The notes under the pieces are model-generated. The model saw only the letters and a program-made list of their open reading frames with translations, searched no databases and was not told the origin of the DNA. A DNA stretch of 64,000 nucleotides from Epiperipatus broadwayi. Taxonomy: Eukaryota > Onychophora > Udeonychophora > Euonychophora > Peripatidae. Position 1 is the first letter of the stretch; each line of letters begins with the position of its first letter. The stretch lies in contig JAQFVV010000001.1 of NCBI GenBank assembly GCA_028023455.1, forward strand, positions 19,651,611 to 19,715,610. The letters are read 5' to 3'. Below, in pieces: positions 1 through 11,585 of the stretch. The translations under genes were made by a program, and so were the position numbers.

Positions 1-2045
1 CAAAATATTTTCCACTAGAATTTTAAGGAATATAATCCTGTGGCACACTGACTATATTATAAAGTATGATCTTAGTATTATGTTTTATTTGTAATGATTA
101 TCTTTGTTTTAAAATTTTCTATAGTACAATATCTACTACTACTACTTTTTAAATTTACTTAACGAAGTACATAAGATTAAGTATCAAATACTGCCATTAT
201 TAAATACATGTTTATATATAAAATATTGTAAATCAATTTTATGCAAACGCTTTCAATTCATAGAATTATGGGAGAAAAATTAAACAACAATGAATGCTCT
301 TAATATAAAATTATTTTAATAATTAAATTTTATCCTTTACATACTAAAACCACACACACGCATAAAATAACAAAAGACATAAATATATGAACAGATGGAT
401 AGACTAACAGATAAACAAATATAAATAAATATGGATTATGCACACATAATAATAAATCTAAAAAAATATGAACTAAACTAATAACAGGACGTTTATTTCC
501 GAAGTATTAACTATTAAGTCAAATCAATTCTTCAATCTGTCTCCTCCAGGAACATGTTTGTGATGTTAATTTACCAACAGATGGTTCTGAAACTATTATT
601 TTTCATCAAACATTTCAAATATATTACACATAATATACAGAAAGAATTGGCTGCATTGATATAATATTCGATTTCTCTTATCAAATTTCCATTTAACATG
701 TTCAATAACATATATGCAGAAAATATCAATTGAGCTGTCTTCTACCATTTTTAAAATACAAACATTTATTAACTTTTTTTTTTGCAATAATTCAAATTCA
801 AGTTATCTGTAATAATTCTCATTCAAAATAGATATTTTATTATTACTAAAAAGTTTACTAAGATTTTTTTTTAATAAAAAGCTTTAAGCAAATTTAAATA
901 TTATCATGATTATTAATCTGCCTGTTTTTCAGAATATTAATACACTTTTTCCAATTGAGACGAGATAGAGAAACAAATAAATATAATATATATTTAAATT
1001 TGCTTATATATATATATTAAATTAGTTTATAAAAATGGACACATTTATTATTTTTTAATATTATTTTTTTATACGAGATTACATATAAAGTTATGAAGTA
1101 ATATATCAACAATGGGTTTTAAAAAATCTTAAAAAGAAAAAAAAACGTTTAAAGTTTTCTTTTTGTAGTCAGTGCTTAGTTAATATAAATGAGTAATGAC
1201 AGGTGATTCAGGAATTGACTTGATATTGTTTCACAAATCCAATAGAGGCAGATTAAAAACAAAACACACCAAAATTAAAGCAACAAACTACAAACAAATA
1301 CTTTACAGCATATAAACACTAAAAATAGTCTTATAAAAAGTTGACACACACTTTATTAATCTTTGCTGTAGACTAGCGAGCCATTGCTACCAAGGGTGTA
1401 GGCATTTCAATTAAAGAGAGAACTTTAGATATATTGATTAATATTTGATATAGACACAACCGATTAAAACTGTAAGAGCAAGTTGAAATCACATGATTTA
1501 ACAAATAAAAATGTCTGCATTTACATCACAGCTAAAAAAAATTAACTAAATTATTATATAAAAAAATTCATTTATATATATTGCTAACAACTGTAAATCT
1601 ATGCAAATTTTTAAATGAATATATATATCTTTGGATGAGTGGATGACCGAGGTAAAGTATGATAATTGCTTTTGTTATTATTTGATATAAAAGGCACAAT
1701 TTGACTGAACAAATCATAGATCAATATTTATGACAGTTAATAAAAATATGACATATTCTTTAAACTCCAAAAGGATGCAAAGTCATCACTTAAGGCCACA
1801 ATTGATGATTAAAATGAGGACATTCTAAACTTCTAAGCTTTTCTGCTCAATAAGAATTTTATAAATCTACAACGGTTAATTTTATCCTAATAAAGGAAAA
1901 TTTCTTGAATTAAAAGAATAAGGTATTTATTGTCAAACATGTTAAGTTAATGAAATTATAAAAATCTTATATTTTGAGAAGCAAACATATAATTTATTAT
2001 ACGTGCACAAATATTAAAAATAAAAGTGTAATAGAATTTATTATT
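1..2045. other. AT-rich intron of INTU, no recognised feature
   Basis: AT-rich sequence with short homopolymers and scattered TATATA tracts. No open frame with splice borders that would continue INTU, no transposon protein similarity and no clear inverted repeat was seen on either strand. Confidence 0.5.
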
Positions 2046-3066
2046 AACATCATCATCATCATCAACCATTGTCAATCCACTGCAGGATGAAGGTCTCTCC
2101 AAGTGCAATCCATCTTCTCTGATCTTTAGCTTCTCTTCTCCACATCACACCTGCACACTTTCTTATTTCATCCATCTATCTCACATGTGGTCGCTTTCTG
2201 GGTCTTTTACAATTTCTTGGAACCCAGTTTAAGATTTCAATTGTCTATCCATTATCATATCTTCTAGAAATATGTCCAGCCCAACTCCACTTCAATCTTT
2301 TAATTTTTTCAATGAGGTCAGTAACACCTGTTTGTTCTCTTACCCATACATTGCGTTTTCGATCTCTTCTTGTTACTCCCAACATGTATCTCTCCATGCT
2401 TCTTTGAGTAGTCTGAAGTCTATGTATTGCTCTTCTATTACATGCCCAAGTCTAAGGTCCATAAATAAGAACTGGTAAAACACATTTGTTAAAAGCCTTC
2501 CTTTTCAAACACATAGGCATATTTCCTTTTAGTATCAAGTTATTTCTACCAAAAGCACTCCAACCAAGTTTAATTCTATGATTAATTTCATCCATTATGT
2601 TTCCATCTGTATTAATAATCTGACCAAGGTATTTGTAACTGTTAACTTCTTCTAATTCATCATAATCAATCTTAATTTTCATATTTTGAGCAAATTGATT
2701 AAACATTACTTTAGTTTTTTTAACATTTTTCTTTGGTCCTACTTTCCTACTTTCATCTGATAACTCCTGCAACATTTTCTGCAGCTCTGAAGCATTATTT
2801 GCAAAAACAACTACATCAGCTGCAAAATCTAAATGACTTAAATAATCTCCATTTACTTCCATTTCTTTAGTTTCCCATTTTAATCCACAAAATACTTCTT
2901 GCAGCACTGCTGTAAAAAGTTTTGGAGATATGGAGTGACCTTGTCTTATACCCTTCCCAATGTTGACTTTCATGTAATCTAATTGTTGGTGTTGCATTTT
3001 CACAAATTTTTTTAAAATATGACAATATCCTGGATCTATACCCTCTTTTGATCATGATCATGATCT
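2046..3066 (-). pseudogene. RTE-type LINE remnant: C-terminal reverse transcriptase and 3' end
   Basis: The minus strand encodes the second half of a non-LTR reverse transcriptase of the RTE type, commonly annotated in invertebrates as endonuclease-reverse transcriptase. Visible blocks are IRQGHSISPKLFTAVL (RT motif 4), LSHLDFAADVVVFAN (motif 5), NSYKYLGQIINTDGN and CLKRKAFNKCVLPVLIYG, followed after a frameshift near 2455 by RSMERYMLGVTRRDRKRN and LKWSWAGHISRR. The catalytic FADD box reads FAAD, so the first catalytic Asp is lost. Further Trp-to-stop changes lie downstream. The 3' end reads ...FILQWIDNG-stop followed by a short (TGA)n tail at 2046-2065. The element is 5'-truncated near 3066. 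A second copy is at 12120-14650. Confidence 0.85.
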
Positions 3067-3339
3067 GGAAAATTTGATGCGGATAGTTTTTACCAGGAAA
3101 GAAAATACAGAATTGACACTTTATTGAAAACTAGCTTAGGTAAATTGTTTTGAAATGACTGATTTTCAGAGATTATCATAAAAGAAATACTGTAATAGAC
3201 CTCAGTATCCAAGCTCTAGTTCACTAACTCTCTGTTGGTAATAGGCAAGGATTTAAGAGATGTTCTTGTAAAACACATTGTACAAATAAGAAATGTAACG
3301 GTTGCAAAAATCAAATTCTTTGATTTGTTTGAATGACAT

Positions 3340-3530
3340 ATAGATTTATTTTTATGTAGTCCAGACAAATCTTGTGAAAATCATTAATTATTGTTTATTT
3401 ATTAGATATATTTAATTAAAAGTATATTATATATACTTTAAGCTAGATATAATTAGACGGGATTTGAATCCAGATTTTCAAGCTTGAAAGTATGGATAGG
3501 ATTCCCATCTAATTAGTTGTAATGTAAGCT
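3340..3530 (-). repeat. SINE-like repeat with tRNA-like head
   Basis: On the minus strand 3450-3515 can fold as a tRNA-like unit. The first seven bases (TAATTAG) pair perfectly with the last seven (CTAATTA), and a B-box-like GGATTCAAATCCC lies just before the 3' strand. Continuing leftwards there is AGCTAGATATAATTAG-type sequence and AT-rich tail sequence. A diverged relative with the same TCTGGATTCAAAT and CTAGCTTAAA segments is present at about 22870-23010. Two related copies with a B-box suggest a tRNA-derived SINE rather than a functional tRNA; the anticodon arm is irregular. Confidence 0.45.
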
Positions 3531-3635
3531 AGTTGATGATAATATTTTTCTTGTGTTTTTACAAAGTACATAACTAATTTTATATAATAAAAGCTCTTGA
3601 ATTAAAACTGTGTTATTACTTCACCCTTTTAGATG

Positions 3636-3801
3636 CTGTAACTATGCACGTAATTCGTGAAATGAGTAGAAAACAATGCATATTTCACGAATTATGTAAA
3701 ATTCTACACATTTTATGAACAGTACACTCACTTAAACAGTTCACGAAATAAGCAAAAAATTGTAAATTCTATGAATTGTAGAATTTCATAATCTGCACAT
3801 A
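3636..3801. repeat. Small palindromic repeat, possible MITE
   Basis: The segment begins with CTATGCACGTAATTCGTGAAAT and its reversed end reads TTATGTGCAGATTATGAAAT, so the termini are imperfect inverted repeats about 165 bp apart. Inside, AATTCGTGAAAT recurs as the exact reverse complement about 20 bp later, giving a nested hairpin. No coding capacity. Confidence 0.4.
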
Positions 3802-4555
3802 ACATATATACTTATCATATATGCACACTAAATATACGCACATATTTAGAAAAAAAAAAAACACGTAATTAATTCAATTGAAATCATTAAAAAGGAAAAA
3901 AAAGAATTCCTATTTATAACAGATTTAAAATTCATTTTCAAATTTTTTAATCAGAATTACAGCCTTAAAGAAACAAAAAACTAATCATGATTAAATTTTG
4001 ATAGATTCCCAGTTAAAAAAAGAGGATTTTTACACCGTTTCAGTAAAAGTAAGTAATTGTTTTGAATTATTGTTTTAATTACTGCTTTTTAAAAAATGTA
4101 CCTACATAAAAAAATTCTATAGCATATTTATATAATATATATAAATATTGTTATCTATACAAAACTATAAATAATAAAATCAAGATTTATTTAAATTTTC
4201 AGCAGAATCTGAGGATAAAAGAAAGATCTATCATCGTTATTTGCTTATGATATCTTGCGATCGCAGTTATCAACTATTATATTGGTAATAAATTAAAAAA
4301 ATGTTTTTACTAACTTCTATTTTTATCTTCAATTAAATATTTTTTGAATCACAGATATAAAACCACGAATACAGAAGTTATTAGTACAGCAGGACATATA
4401 CAATTTCTTCTTTAGGTATTGAAACACTGAACAACAAACAATTTTATATATATATATTATATTAAAAAAAAAACAATTCAGTTAGGGAAATCATGTGTCA
4501 ACAAACACAAGCACGCAATACGCTCGCACATATATATTCAAACAAAATTAATTAC
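3802..4555. other. AT-rich intron, no recognised feature
   Basis: AT-rich DNA with A-runs and a short TATATA tract (4445-4460). I looked for the next INTU exon on the minus strand, including around 4200-4270 where base composition is less extreme, and found no convincing open, splice-bordered segment. Confidence 0.45.
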
Positions 4556-4642
4556 CTGAACCTGGGCTAACCAAATGCCGTTCTGGAAGAGGACTATGCT
4601 TTTTTCTTGCTGAAGAAGTAGAAGTATGTTTGCTTGAAGCAT
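4556..4642 (-). CDS. INTU: Inturned (INTU), internal exon E (last one visible)
   Basis: An 87-bp exon, phase-compatible with exon D (two leading bases, 28 codons, one trailing base). It encodes a Ser-, His- and Lys-rich stretch including KHTSTSSARKKHSPLPERH and ending LVSPGS. This matches the low-complexity Ser/basic linker between the middle and C-terminal longin-like domains of INTU in character rather than residue by residue. Acceptor ATATTAG and donor CAG|GTAATT. The following exon, which should start with two bases and lead to the C-terminal domain, was not found in 1-4555 and is probably outside the window. Confidence 0.72.
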
Positions 4643-5258
4643 CTAATATTTTTATAAATAAATTGATTAATTTTGTTGGAAGTAATGTATATATAAAATA
4701 TATGCTATTTTGTTAATTCACAATAATTTTTCAATAAATATATAATGCTTTATATTATATATTTTGAATATGTGCATTCATGCACAAAATTTAAAAATAA
4801 TAAATTATTTCTTTTTTTAAAAATCTTTTTTTAACGTTGCACGCAGCTGAATCATTACATGGATAAGAGACACCTTTAAGCAAGTTTAATTTCAGTGCCC
4901 CTAGTACCATAAACAGAGCTAGCTTGAGGGCAGTGCAATGTCACAAGATCTAACATTTATATCTATGTCTTTTGTGAAAATTAAAAAATAAAACATTTTA
5001 TCACATGATAAATGAAATAACATTTCCTTTTTATGAGTTGAAACTCTGTACTTTGAAGGCTCTACAAAGAATATTATATATGAAGTAATACAAATATAAA
5101 AAGATTGATTATGTGGTAATGCAGATTTTTTAGTTATGTTGTAAATGTAAATCTTTTGCAATGTTCTGGCTAGCATAGGTCAAGAATGATTCTCTTCATT
5201 TAACATTTTTATGTATTGAATCAGAATTCCCATACAAAAAATTAAATTAAGACAATGT

Positions 5259-5424
5259 TATAATATTAATAAACCAATAAGCTAATACACATGTGCTTTG
5301 CAGATGTCACTATATAAATGAATACTCCCACTTTTTCAAACACAAGATAAAGTGGGAGTATTCATTTATATAGTGACATCTGCAAAGCGCATGTGTATTA
5401 GCTTATTGGCTTATTAATATTATA
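5259..5424. repeat. Near-perfect 76-bp-arm palindrome
   Basis: Arms 5259-5334 and 5349-5424 are reverse complements with about two mismatches, separated by a 14-base spacer (ttcaaacacaagat). The arm contains AAGTGGGAGTATTCATTTA and ATAGTGACATCTGCAAAG. The right arm recurs in direct orientation at 5690-5800, with the adjoining AAACAT..CGCTATATAAA..TGTCTTGTTTA shared too. No coding potential; the structure is that of a palindromic MITE or a snap-back duplication. Confidence 0.75.
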
Positions 5425-5639
5425 GATTATAAAAACATTGTGCTATATAAAAAATAAATGTCTTGTTTACATATGTTTAATTATAAGAATGACGGTTCGT
5501 AAATTCTAGAAATTTCATTCTAGAAATTTCATTGGTGTCATTAATTTATGTAGTAAAAAAGTAATTTAAAGTGATCAATTAATAACTTCACGCTCTTCAT
5601 TTCAAACACTTCAGATTTTCCCATACATATACAGTTGGG

Positions 5640-5830
5640 TCGAAAATATAGGTGGATTCATTCTATATTTTCTTAAAGACTTTATCTTGTGTTTGAAAAA
5701 GTGGGAGTATTCATTTATATAGTGACATCTGCAAAGTACATGTGTATTAGCTTATTAATATTATAGATTATAAAAACATCGCGCTATATAAAAATAAATG
5801 TCTTGTTTAAGACAATGTTAGTAATGGATT
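5640..5830 (+). repeat. Second direct copy of the 5.26-kb palindrome arm
   Basis: The sequence CTTTATCTTGTGTTTGAAAA at about 5680 leads into the same arm as 5349-5424 and continues into shared sequence up to TGTCTTGTTTAAGACAATGTTA. The AAGACAATGTTA end also occurs at 5249-5260, the left edge of the palindrome, so 5249-5830 may be one rearranged element. Confidence 0.65.
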
Positions 5831-7040
5831 GGCAATAAAACATTGAAGAAATTTTTTTTGCATTATATGTATTTTATTTTGTTTTCTCAAATATTGATTC
5901 AAAATCATATTTATACATTATAAATACCAATTTGTGCAATTTGCAAATAGGATTATTTATTTCTTTAAATATGTAAATGGTTTTTATCATGTAAAAAAAA
6001 AAAAACCTCCCCATTTCCTTCCCCAAAATAAAATGAATTCTGCATAATTTTGTTTAACAAAATATTAAATAATTATAATTATTTACAGTTTTGCCTTTTT
6101 ATTTACATATTAACTTTGAGTGTGATGACCATAATATGAGAATATCAGCTTTAACTAAGATAACTCTAACCAACATAATTACTTAAAAAATAATTCTTGT
6201 TTTTAACTTCGTTCCTTTAAGAATCATTCATGCACAACTTGTTATGTTTTCTATTAACAAAGTTAGCTTTTCAAATGTTCATTCAATAATAGCTTAGTCA
6301 CACTATATAGTCATATATCTAGGAATTTTAAAAATTTATATTACATTTACTTAGAGAAAAAAAAATTCACATTTACATTGTTTATTTATGAATTTTTAGA
6401 AGCCATTATACCATACCTTGCAATTTCTTTTGTTTAATGATAGATTATAATAATAAAAAATCAAACAATTGGTTTCTCTCTCTAGGATAGTAAAATATTT
6501 TGTAGGAACTTACACAATAAAATGATTAGAAGTGATACTGTACAGTTGTTGCAATCAACAGCAGAGCATTAAATAATAATACTGTTTTAATGAAATGCAC
6601 ATAATAATATTATTTTAAAAAAGTGTTTCTTTTTACAAATTCTGTTTCCCTCAGATTTGGATCATCATGTACTTGGGTAATTTTATGGATCAATAACAAA
6701 TTGTAACTAACAAATTCCACAACAATTCAAATCTAATGAAAAGCAGATTACTAGAATATGTAAAAAAAATATATTGATAATAAAGAAGGGACAACATTAG
6801 TATTAAAAAGAAAAAAAAGAGATAATATCAGTGTGAAAACATAAAACATATAAAACTCTATTGGAATTGCTCCCCAAGCCTGATGTTTCAGATTCTGAAA
6901 CTGTAACCTTGCAGCCATACCAAATATACAATAAAAGAGTTTATAAAATATGGCCGATAAAGTAAATGATCTATTATGCATCATTAGTATAAGGTGATGT
7001 TTTAAATAAATTTATTTTTTAATACATTATTAATCATAAT
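5831..7040. other. AT-rich intron, no recognised feature
   Basis: Low-complexity AT-rich sequence with A-runs (5993-6005). No transposon protein similarity, exon or inverted repeat recognised. Confidence 0.45.
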
Positions 7041-7600
7041 GTGCTATTTTTAAAATATAAATCAGAATGTTTAAATAAAGATTATTTGGAAATGTAAACA
7101 TTTTCATTTACATTTTATTAATTATTGCAGCAAAATAGCACGTCTGTTAGTTTAGTGTAATGATAAACAATATAATATTTAGTATATTCAAACAACTGTC
7201 ATGAGTCTGAATAAAAAAATAAGCCTCTTATATTTAAATAAAAAATATTTGGAATCAAAATATGTTTTTAACAATGGAGTGATTCAGAAATCTAAACATT
7301 TTCATGTTATATATTTTATTACTTATCATAAAAAAATGACACCCATCTGTTCAATGTAGTTCAAGAATCAAGTACTGTATATAGTAATTAATATATTTTG
7401 AAAAATTTAAATAAAAAGTAATCCTCTTATAATTAAGTAAAAAGTATTTACAATCAGAACGTGTTTACTAACAATCTTAAATCTAAACATTTTTGAATTA
7501 GAATGTGTTTGTTTCTAACAACAAAATAATTAATAAATGTAATAATTTTCATTTACATATAAATTTTATTAATTATCACGGTCATTTATCACCTCCATTG
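7041..7600 (+). repeat. Degenerate tandem repeat, about 200-bp period
   Basis: Three imperfect units share AATAAA-type starts followed by TATTTGGAA/TATTTACAATCAGAA, a GTTTxxTAACAAT stretch, AAATCTAAACATTTTCATTT and TTTTATTAATTAT. Units begin near 7050, 7230 and 7430. Diverged and non-coding. Confidence 0.45.
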
Positions 7601-8711
7601 ATGAAACACCTTTGTACTCCACACAATGTGCACACCAGCATGCAGTGGCCCTGCGCACAAGCAGCATATATGCCAAATGTATAAAATTACACAATTTTTT
7701 TGGTAGAAAATTAAAACTGATTAGAAGTTTGATTGATTTTATATTACTATTAAAGCTGCAATTGTTTATTAAACAAACACCAAGTATGATTCAAATTGTT
7801 TACTTCATATAAATGAAAGTTAATGAATGTAAATATTTGTTGAAAATGATTAATAAGAACCAAATGAATAACTGTTAATGGAAAAATAATTCGTTTCATA
7901 ATTAAGAGAAAATATGTTCGAATTACAGTACTATGAAAAAAAAAGTGATTTATAAAACCAGTTTATTTTAAAGAATTATTGATAAAATTTAAAATATATA
8001 AAAAAATTATAAACAGGATTAACCTATAAATATCAAATTCTCATCTAAGAAGATTTTGTATTTTGGATTCTATTACTTCTCAGATTTGCATTAATGTACA
8101 AATTCAAATCTGAGGTATATCAAGATGCCTTGGATCAATAAATTCTTCTTCTTTGTGGCTTTTCTTTTGAATAATAGTGACAATTTTATTACATCTTTAT
8201 ATTTTGTCTGTTAGGTCTTTAATATTTGTTTAGTATTAGCATAAGAAAGGCAGACATATTCAAAATAATTGAAAACACATTTTGTAAGATTAGGCAAGTT
8301 ACAACTTGAGTGGAGTGATGGCACATTGGTATACATTGGGAAATTAGTCACTCATTTTGAAGAATTATAGTAATATATTAACGTTTTTATACATTGTGCA
8401 GATGCAATATAACTTGGTTTTCTGTATAGATAAATTCCGATATTTTTAAATGTGTTATAAATAGTTCACTTCTTATGACATCAATAAAACCAAGCACGAA
8501 AGCTATAATTATTTCATTAAGTGCAATATGTACTTTAATAATTATGACTGTACTAACTAGAAGCCCTTATTTTTCATATAGTTAGAAAACTAAACTTATT
8601 ATTTACTTTAAATATTCCCCCTCCCATTATAAAAATAAATTCTTAACTATATTACCAATTTTAATACTGTTTTTGTAAGTAAAAAAAAACCCCAAACTCT
8701 AAGCATATAGC
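7601..8711. other. AT-rich intron, one less AT-rich patch
   Basis: Mostly featureless. 7600-7680 is less AT-rich (CACACCAGCATGCAGTGGCC and neighbours) and may be a fragment of an old repeat, but I could not place it in a family. No exon or RNA gene recognised. Confidence 0.4.
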
Positions 8712-9152
8712 TAAGCATTGGGGTTAAATTTACAAGAATGCTCTCACTCTAGCTACAAGACAAAGTCATTAAGAAAATAAAAATGTCCGTCTTATTTCTG
8801 AATTCAAGTGTTATTATATGTGCCAATCTTAAGTGTTTCGAAGTGAGAGAGTGAATGTATAAATCATCTACTTAAACCCATTTCTTATTTTAATACCCTT
8901 ATTAGCACATCTGAAATATTAAAATTTACTTTGTGCCAATATTAGATGATGTTAAATTATATAATATTCCATCAGTTTTAGAATGGATTTAAAGTTAATG
9001 ATTTATACATTCATGTTCTCACTTCTAGATCTTAAGATTGGCTCATATAATAACAACTGAGTTCAGATATAAGATAACCATTCTTATTTTCTTAAAGTCT
9101 TTATCTTATGGCTAGAGTGAGAGTATATTTGTAGATTTACCATAATGTTTAA
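8712..9152. repeat. Long inverted repeat (about 172-bp arms), MITE-like
   Basis: Left arm 8712-8884 and right arm 8981-9152 are reverse complements at roughly 80 percent by eye, sharing AAGAAAATAA, TTATTATATG, GCCAATCTTAAG, GAAGTGAGA and GAATGTATAAATCAT. The centre holds about 100 bp of AT-rich sequence. The right arm carries TTTTCTTAAAGTCTTTATCTTATG, similar to TTTTCTTAAAGACTTTATCTTGTG near 5670, which links it to the 5.25-5.83 kb element. Confidence 0.65.
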
Positions 9153-9620
9153 TGTTTCTGGTAAAGTTTGATTGCTCTCTGTATAATTACAATCTAAACA
9201 CTGTGCTTGTAGTTAAATATAAAACCAGTCTCTTTCTTAAACATTCCCCCCACAATTTTTCAGACTTAAAACTTATTAGTTTTAATTAATTAATTTTTAC
9301 TCTTGTAGAATAAAACTCTATGAAATACTAAAATGTATTCTGTATTAATATTATGTAATTCATTTAATATCTTATCTCTTTTCTTTATAAATGTTCAGAC
9401 ATTTATTAAAAAAAATGTAGATATCTTATTTCAGCACAATGTGTACCATAAACATAGTTATACAACATTACTATTTTTAGTGATATTTAACTATACTTGC
9501 ATAGATTCACATTCATTTTAATTTGTTGTGTAGTTAAGTATATTTTATTTGAAATCATCTTAGAAAGCCCACTTCTTCGAGTTAGAGGTGATGGTATCTT
9601 TTTTATTTACCATGAATTGA

Positions 9621-9836
9621 TCATTGACTATAGCCCAGGCCTTTGGCAGGGTATTGTTCATGTTCAATGAAAATTGAGGAGTATTCATTGCTTCTTTTAG
9701 CTCTATTGTAGAGATAGTTGTGCTGAACCAGTCTTATAGATAGACTGACATTTGATTCACCACAATAGGCATACTGGCAACTGTCTTGATTGCAAAAAAT
9801 TTTATAAACTATTTGATGAGCTGATTCAGTGAACAA
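9621..9836 (-). pseudogene. PLE-1 GIY-YIG endonuclease fragment
   Basis: The frame includes IVYKIFCNQDSCQYAYCGES followed by SLSIRLVQHNY. This corresponds to the PLE endonuclease pattern xVYxxxC..C...YxGEx..SLxxRLxxH. The expected YIG motif reads YCG. The frame then continues with EYSSIFIEHEQ and a short tail. It lies downstream of the RT fragment on the same strand, the normal RT-EN order of PLEs. The diverged opposite-orientation copy in the right arm (about 10740-10905) lacks the GIY part. Confidence 0.75.
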
Positions 9837-10295
9837 TTTATCTTTTGAATTGTTTAGTAAGTTATTTAATGCTGGGGAAGAATGAAAGCTTATATTAAAT
9901 CTCTCTGAACAAATGCTTTTTAATTTGCTAGAAATTTTTGATGCATATGAAGCTAATCCATTTCTTAGTATCTTTAGATTTAGAATATCATTGTGTTGTA
10001 CAATATATCAATTGAACTATAAATTTTATTAATATTGTATCCTGTATTTTATAGATCCTTAATATATATATCTATATTGTTTTTTCCAATCAATTTTGAA
10101 TTTACACGATTTTGCATTCCTATGTAGTTAGTCTTTAAGCCCAGCAAATTTTTGGGCCATGGTTGTTTTTGATTTAGGTGGATTGTGCCTCTTATATTTA
10201 ATGGTTTTGATATTTATACCTTAGTCAATGTGGTGTCTTTGAACACAAAGATCCATGAATTTAATACCATGGTTCTTATCTTCTTTATGGATAGT

Positions 10296-10560
10296 TCAGA
10301 TTAACAAAGATGTCTGTTTCAATTTGTGATGGATATGTATAATTTGGGTATCAGTTGAACATAACATCATGTCATTTATGTATCTGAAGTACAGTATGTT
10401 GGAAAATGGGGAAATATACTTAGAAATAATTATACTTTCAACGTTTGATAAGTATAGGCTACATATAATGCTATTGATCTGAAGGTCCATTGGACATCTG
10501 TATTGCATATGATGTTTGGCATTGGCAATTGCATATAAACTTTACAGTACAATTAATAGA
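10296..10560 (-). pseudogene. PLE-1 reverse transcriptase fragment
   Basis: The minus-strand frame contains PMDLQINSIICSLYLSNVES, a decayed form of the PLE motif GLPxSPIxxNLYLxxxE, and ILYFRYINDMMLCSTD, the YxDD active-site motif with the first Asp changed to Asn (YIND). Only motifs 4-5 and flanks survive; upstream fingers and palm are absent because the right inverted arm begins at about 10593. Confidence 0.75.
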
Positions 10561-11230
10561 TTCTACAACAAAATGAAAAAAAAAACTACTGCAGTCCAAA
10601 TCTGAAGATACTAAGAAATAGATAAGCTTATCATATGTACCAAAAATTTCTAATAAATTAAAAAGAATTTGTTCAGAGAAATTTAATATAAGCTTTCAAT
10701 CTTTCCTAGCTTTAAATAACTTACTGAAAAATTCAAGAGATAAATTGCCTACCAAGCCAATTGCTTATATGTCTATTATGGTGAATCAAAAGACAATCTG
10801 TCAATAAGATTGGCCAAACACAACTATCTCTACAATAGAATTAAAAGAAGTAATGAATATGTCTCCATTTTTATAGAACACAAACAATAACCTGGCTATA
10901 AATTCGATTTATCTAAAGCAAAAATTGTTTGTACTGAGAGGGAGAATAAAAAGAAAAAAATTAAAGAGACTTGAACAATAGCCAAAGTTCAATTCATGAT
11001 AAATAAAAAAGATATCAGCATCTCCATCTCGAAGAAATTGGTTCTCTATGAAGATTTCAAATAAAATTTAAATGACTACACAGATAATTAAAATGAATTT
11101 GAATATAATCAAGTATACTAAAATACCACCAATAATAGTAATGTAGTATAGATATGATTATGATACACATTTTACTAAACCTGCTCAATAAACATTTCTA
11201 TCTTTTTCTTTATAAATGTCTGAACATGTA

Positions 11231-11484
11231 TTAATATAAATAATGAATTATAATAAATAACAATTTTAAACAAATATTGATTTATATTTATTCTATCAAT
11301 CTTAATTATTAATACATATTTTGATAGATTTTGAAAGAAGGAAGCACTCATTCATGTTTATAACTTAAAAATTTCCTTTGTTAGAATTCAGTTACAAGTG
11401 TTACACACTATTCATTTTATTACAATATATATAGTATATATGTCTGTTGAATATTAACAAATATGAGAGAATGTTAATACTTAC
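11231..11484. other. AT-rich intron next to exon D
   Basis: AT-rich sequence between PLE-1 and the donor of exon D; nothing else recognised. Confidence 0.5.
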
Positions 11485-11585
11485 GTGAAAGAGGAGTAAC
11501 ACCCAAAAGTGCTTCATCTTTGTTTTTTCCAGGTGAAGTAAACCAATTTAATGATGCTAAAGCTGGCATATGATGACCAATGACA
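11485..11585 (-). CDS. INTU: Inturned (INTU), internal exon D
   Basis: A 101-bp exon whose first base completes the Ser codon begun in exon C and whose last base starts the His codon completed in exon E. It encodes VIGHHMPALASLNWFTSPG and then a less conserved tail ending GVTPLS. The Ser/Ala-x-x-x-Trp-Phe segment aligns with the vertebrate INTU region just after the conserved DQV block; after it the family becomes variable. Acceptor TTTTGTTTAG and donor CAC|GTAAGT. Confidence 0.83.

Larger units (their letters stand above)
9380..11230 (-). mobile_element. Penelope-like element 1 with inverted flanking arms (degenerate)
   Basis: A PLE remnant whose core reads on the minus strand. Reverse transcriptase pieces lie around 10296-10510, and a GIY-YIG endonuclease piece at 9621-9836. 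The sequence from about 9425 to 9990 (3' end, endonuclease and UTR) is repeated in opposite orientation at about 10593-11175; there the copy reads on the plus strand and lacks about 60 bp of the endonuclease. The two arms match through the ends of the coding part and into the AT-rich 3' UTR. A roughly 35-bp direct repeat centred on CTTTATAAATGT occurs near 9375-9410 and 11200-11235 and may be a target-site duplication. Inverted terminal duplications of this kind are known for PLEs. Confidence 0.8.

Noticed and set aside
2272-2478. 68-codon plus-strand frame
   Set aside because: Antisense to the C-terminal part of the minus-strand RTE reverse transcriptase.
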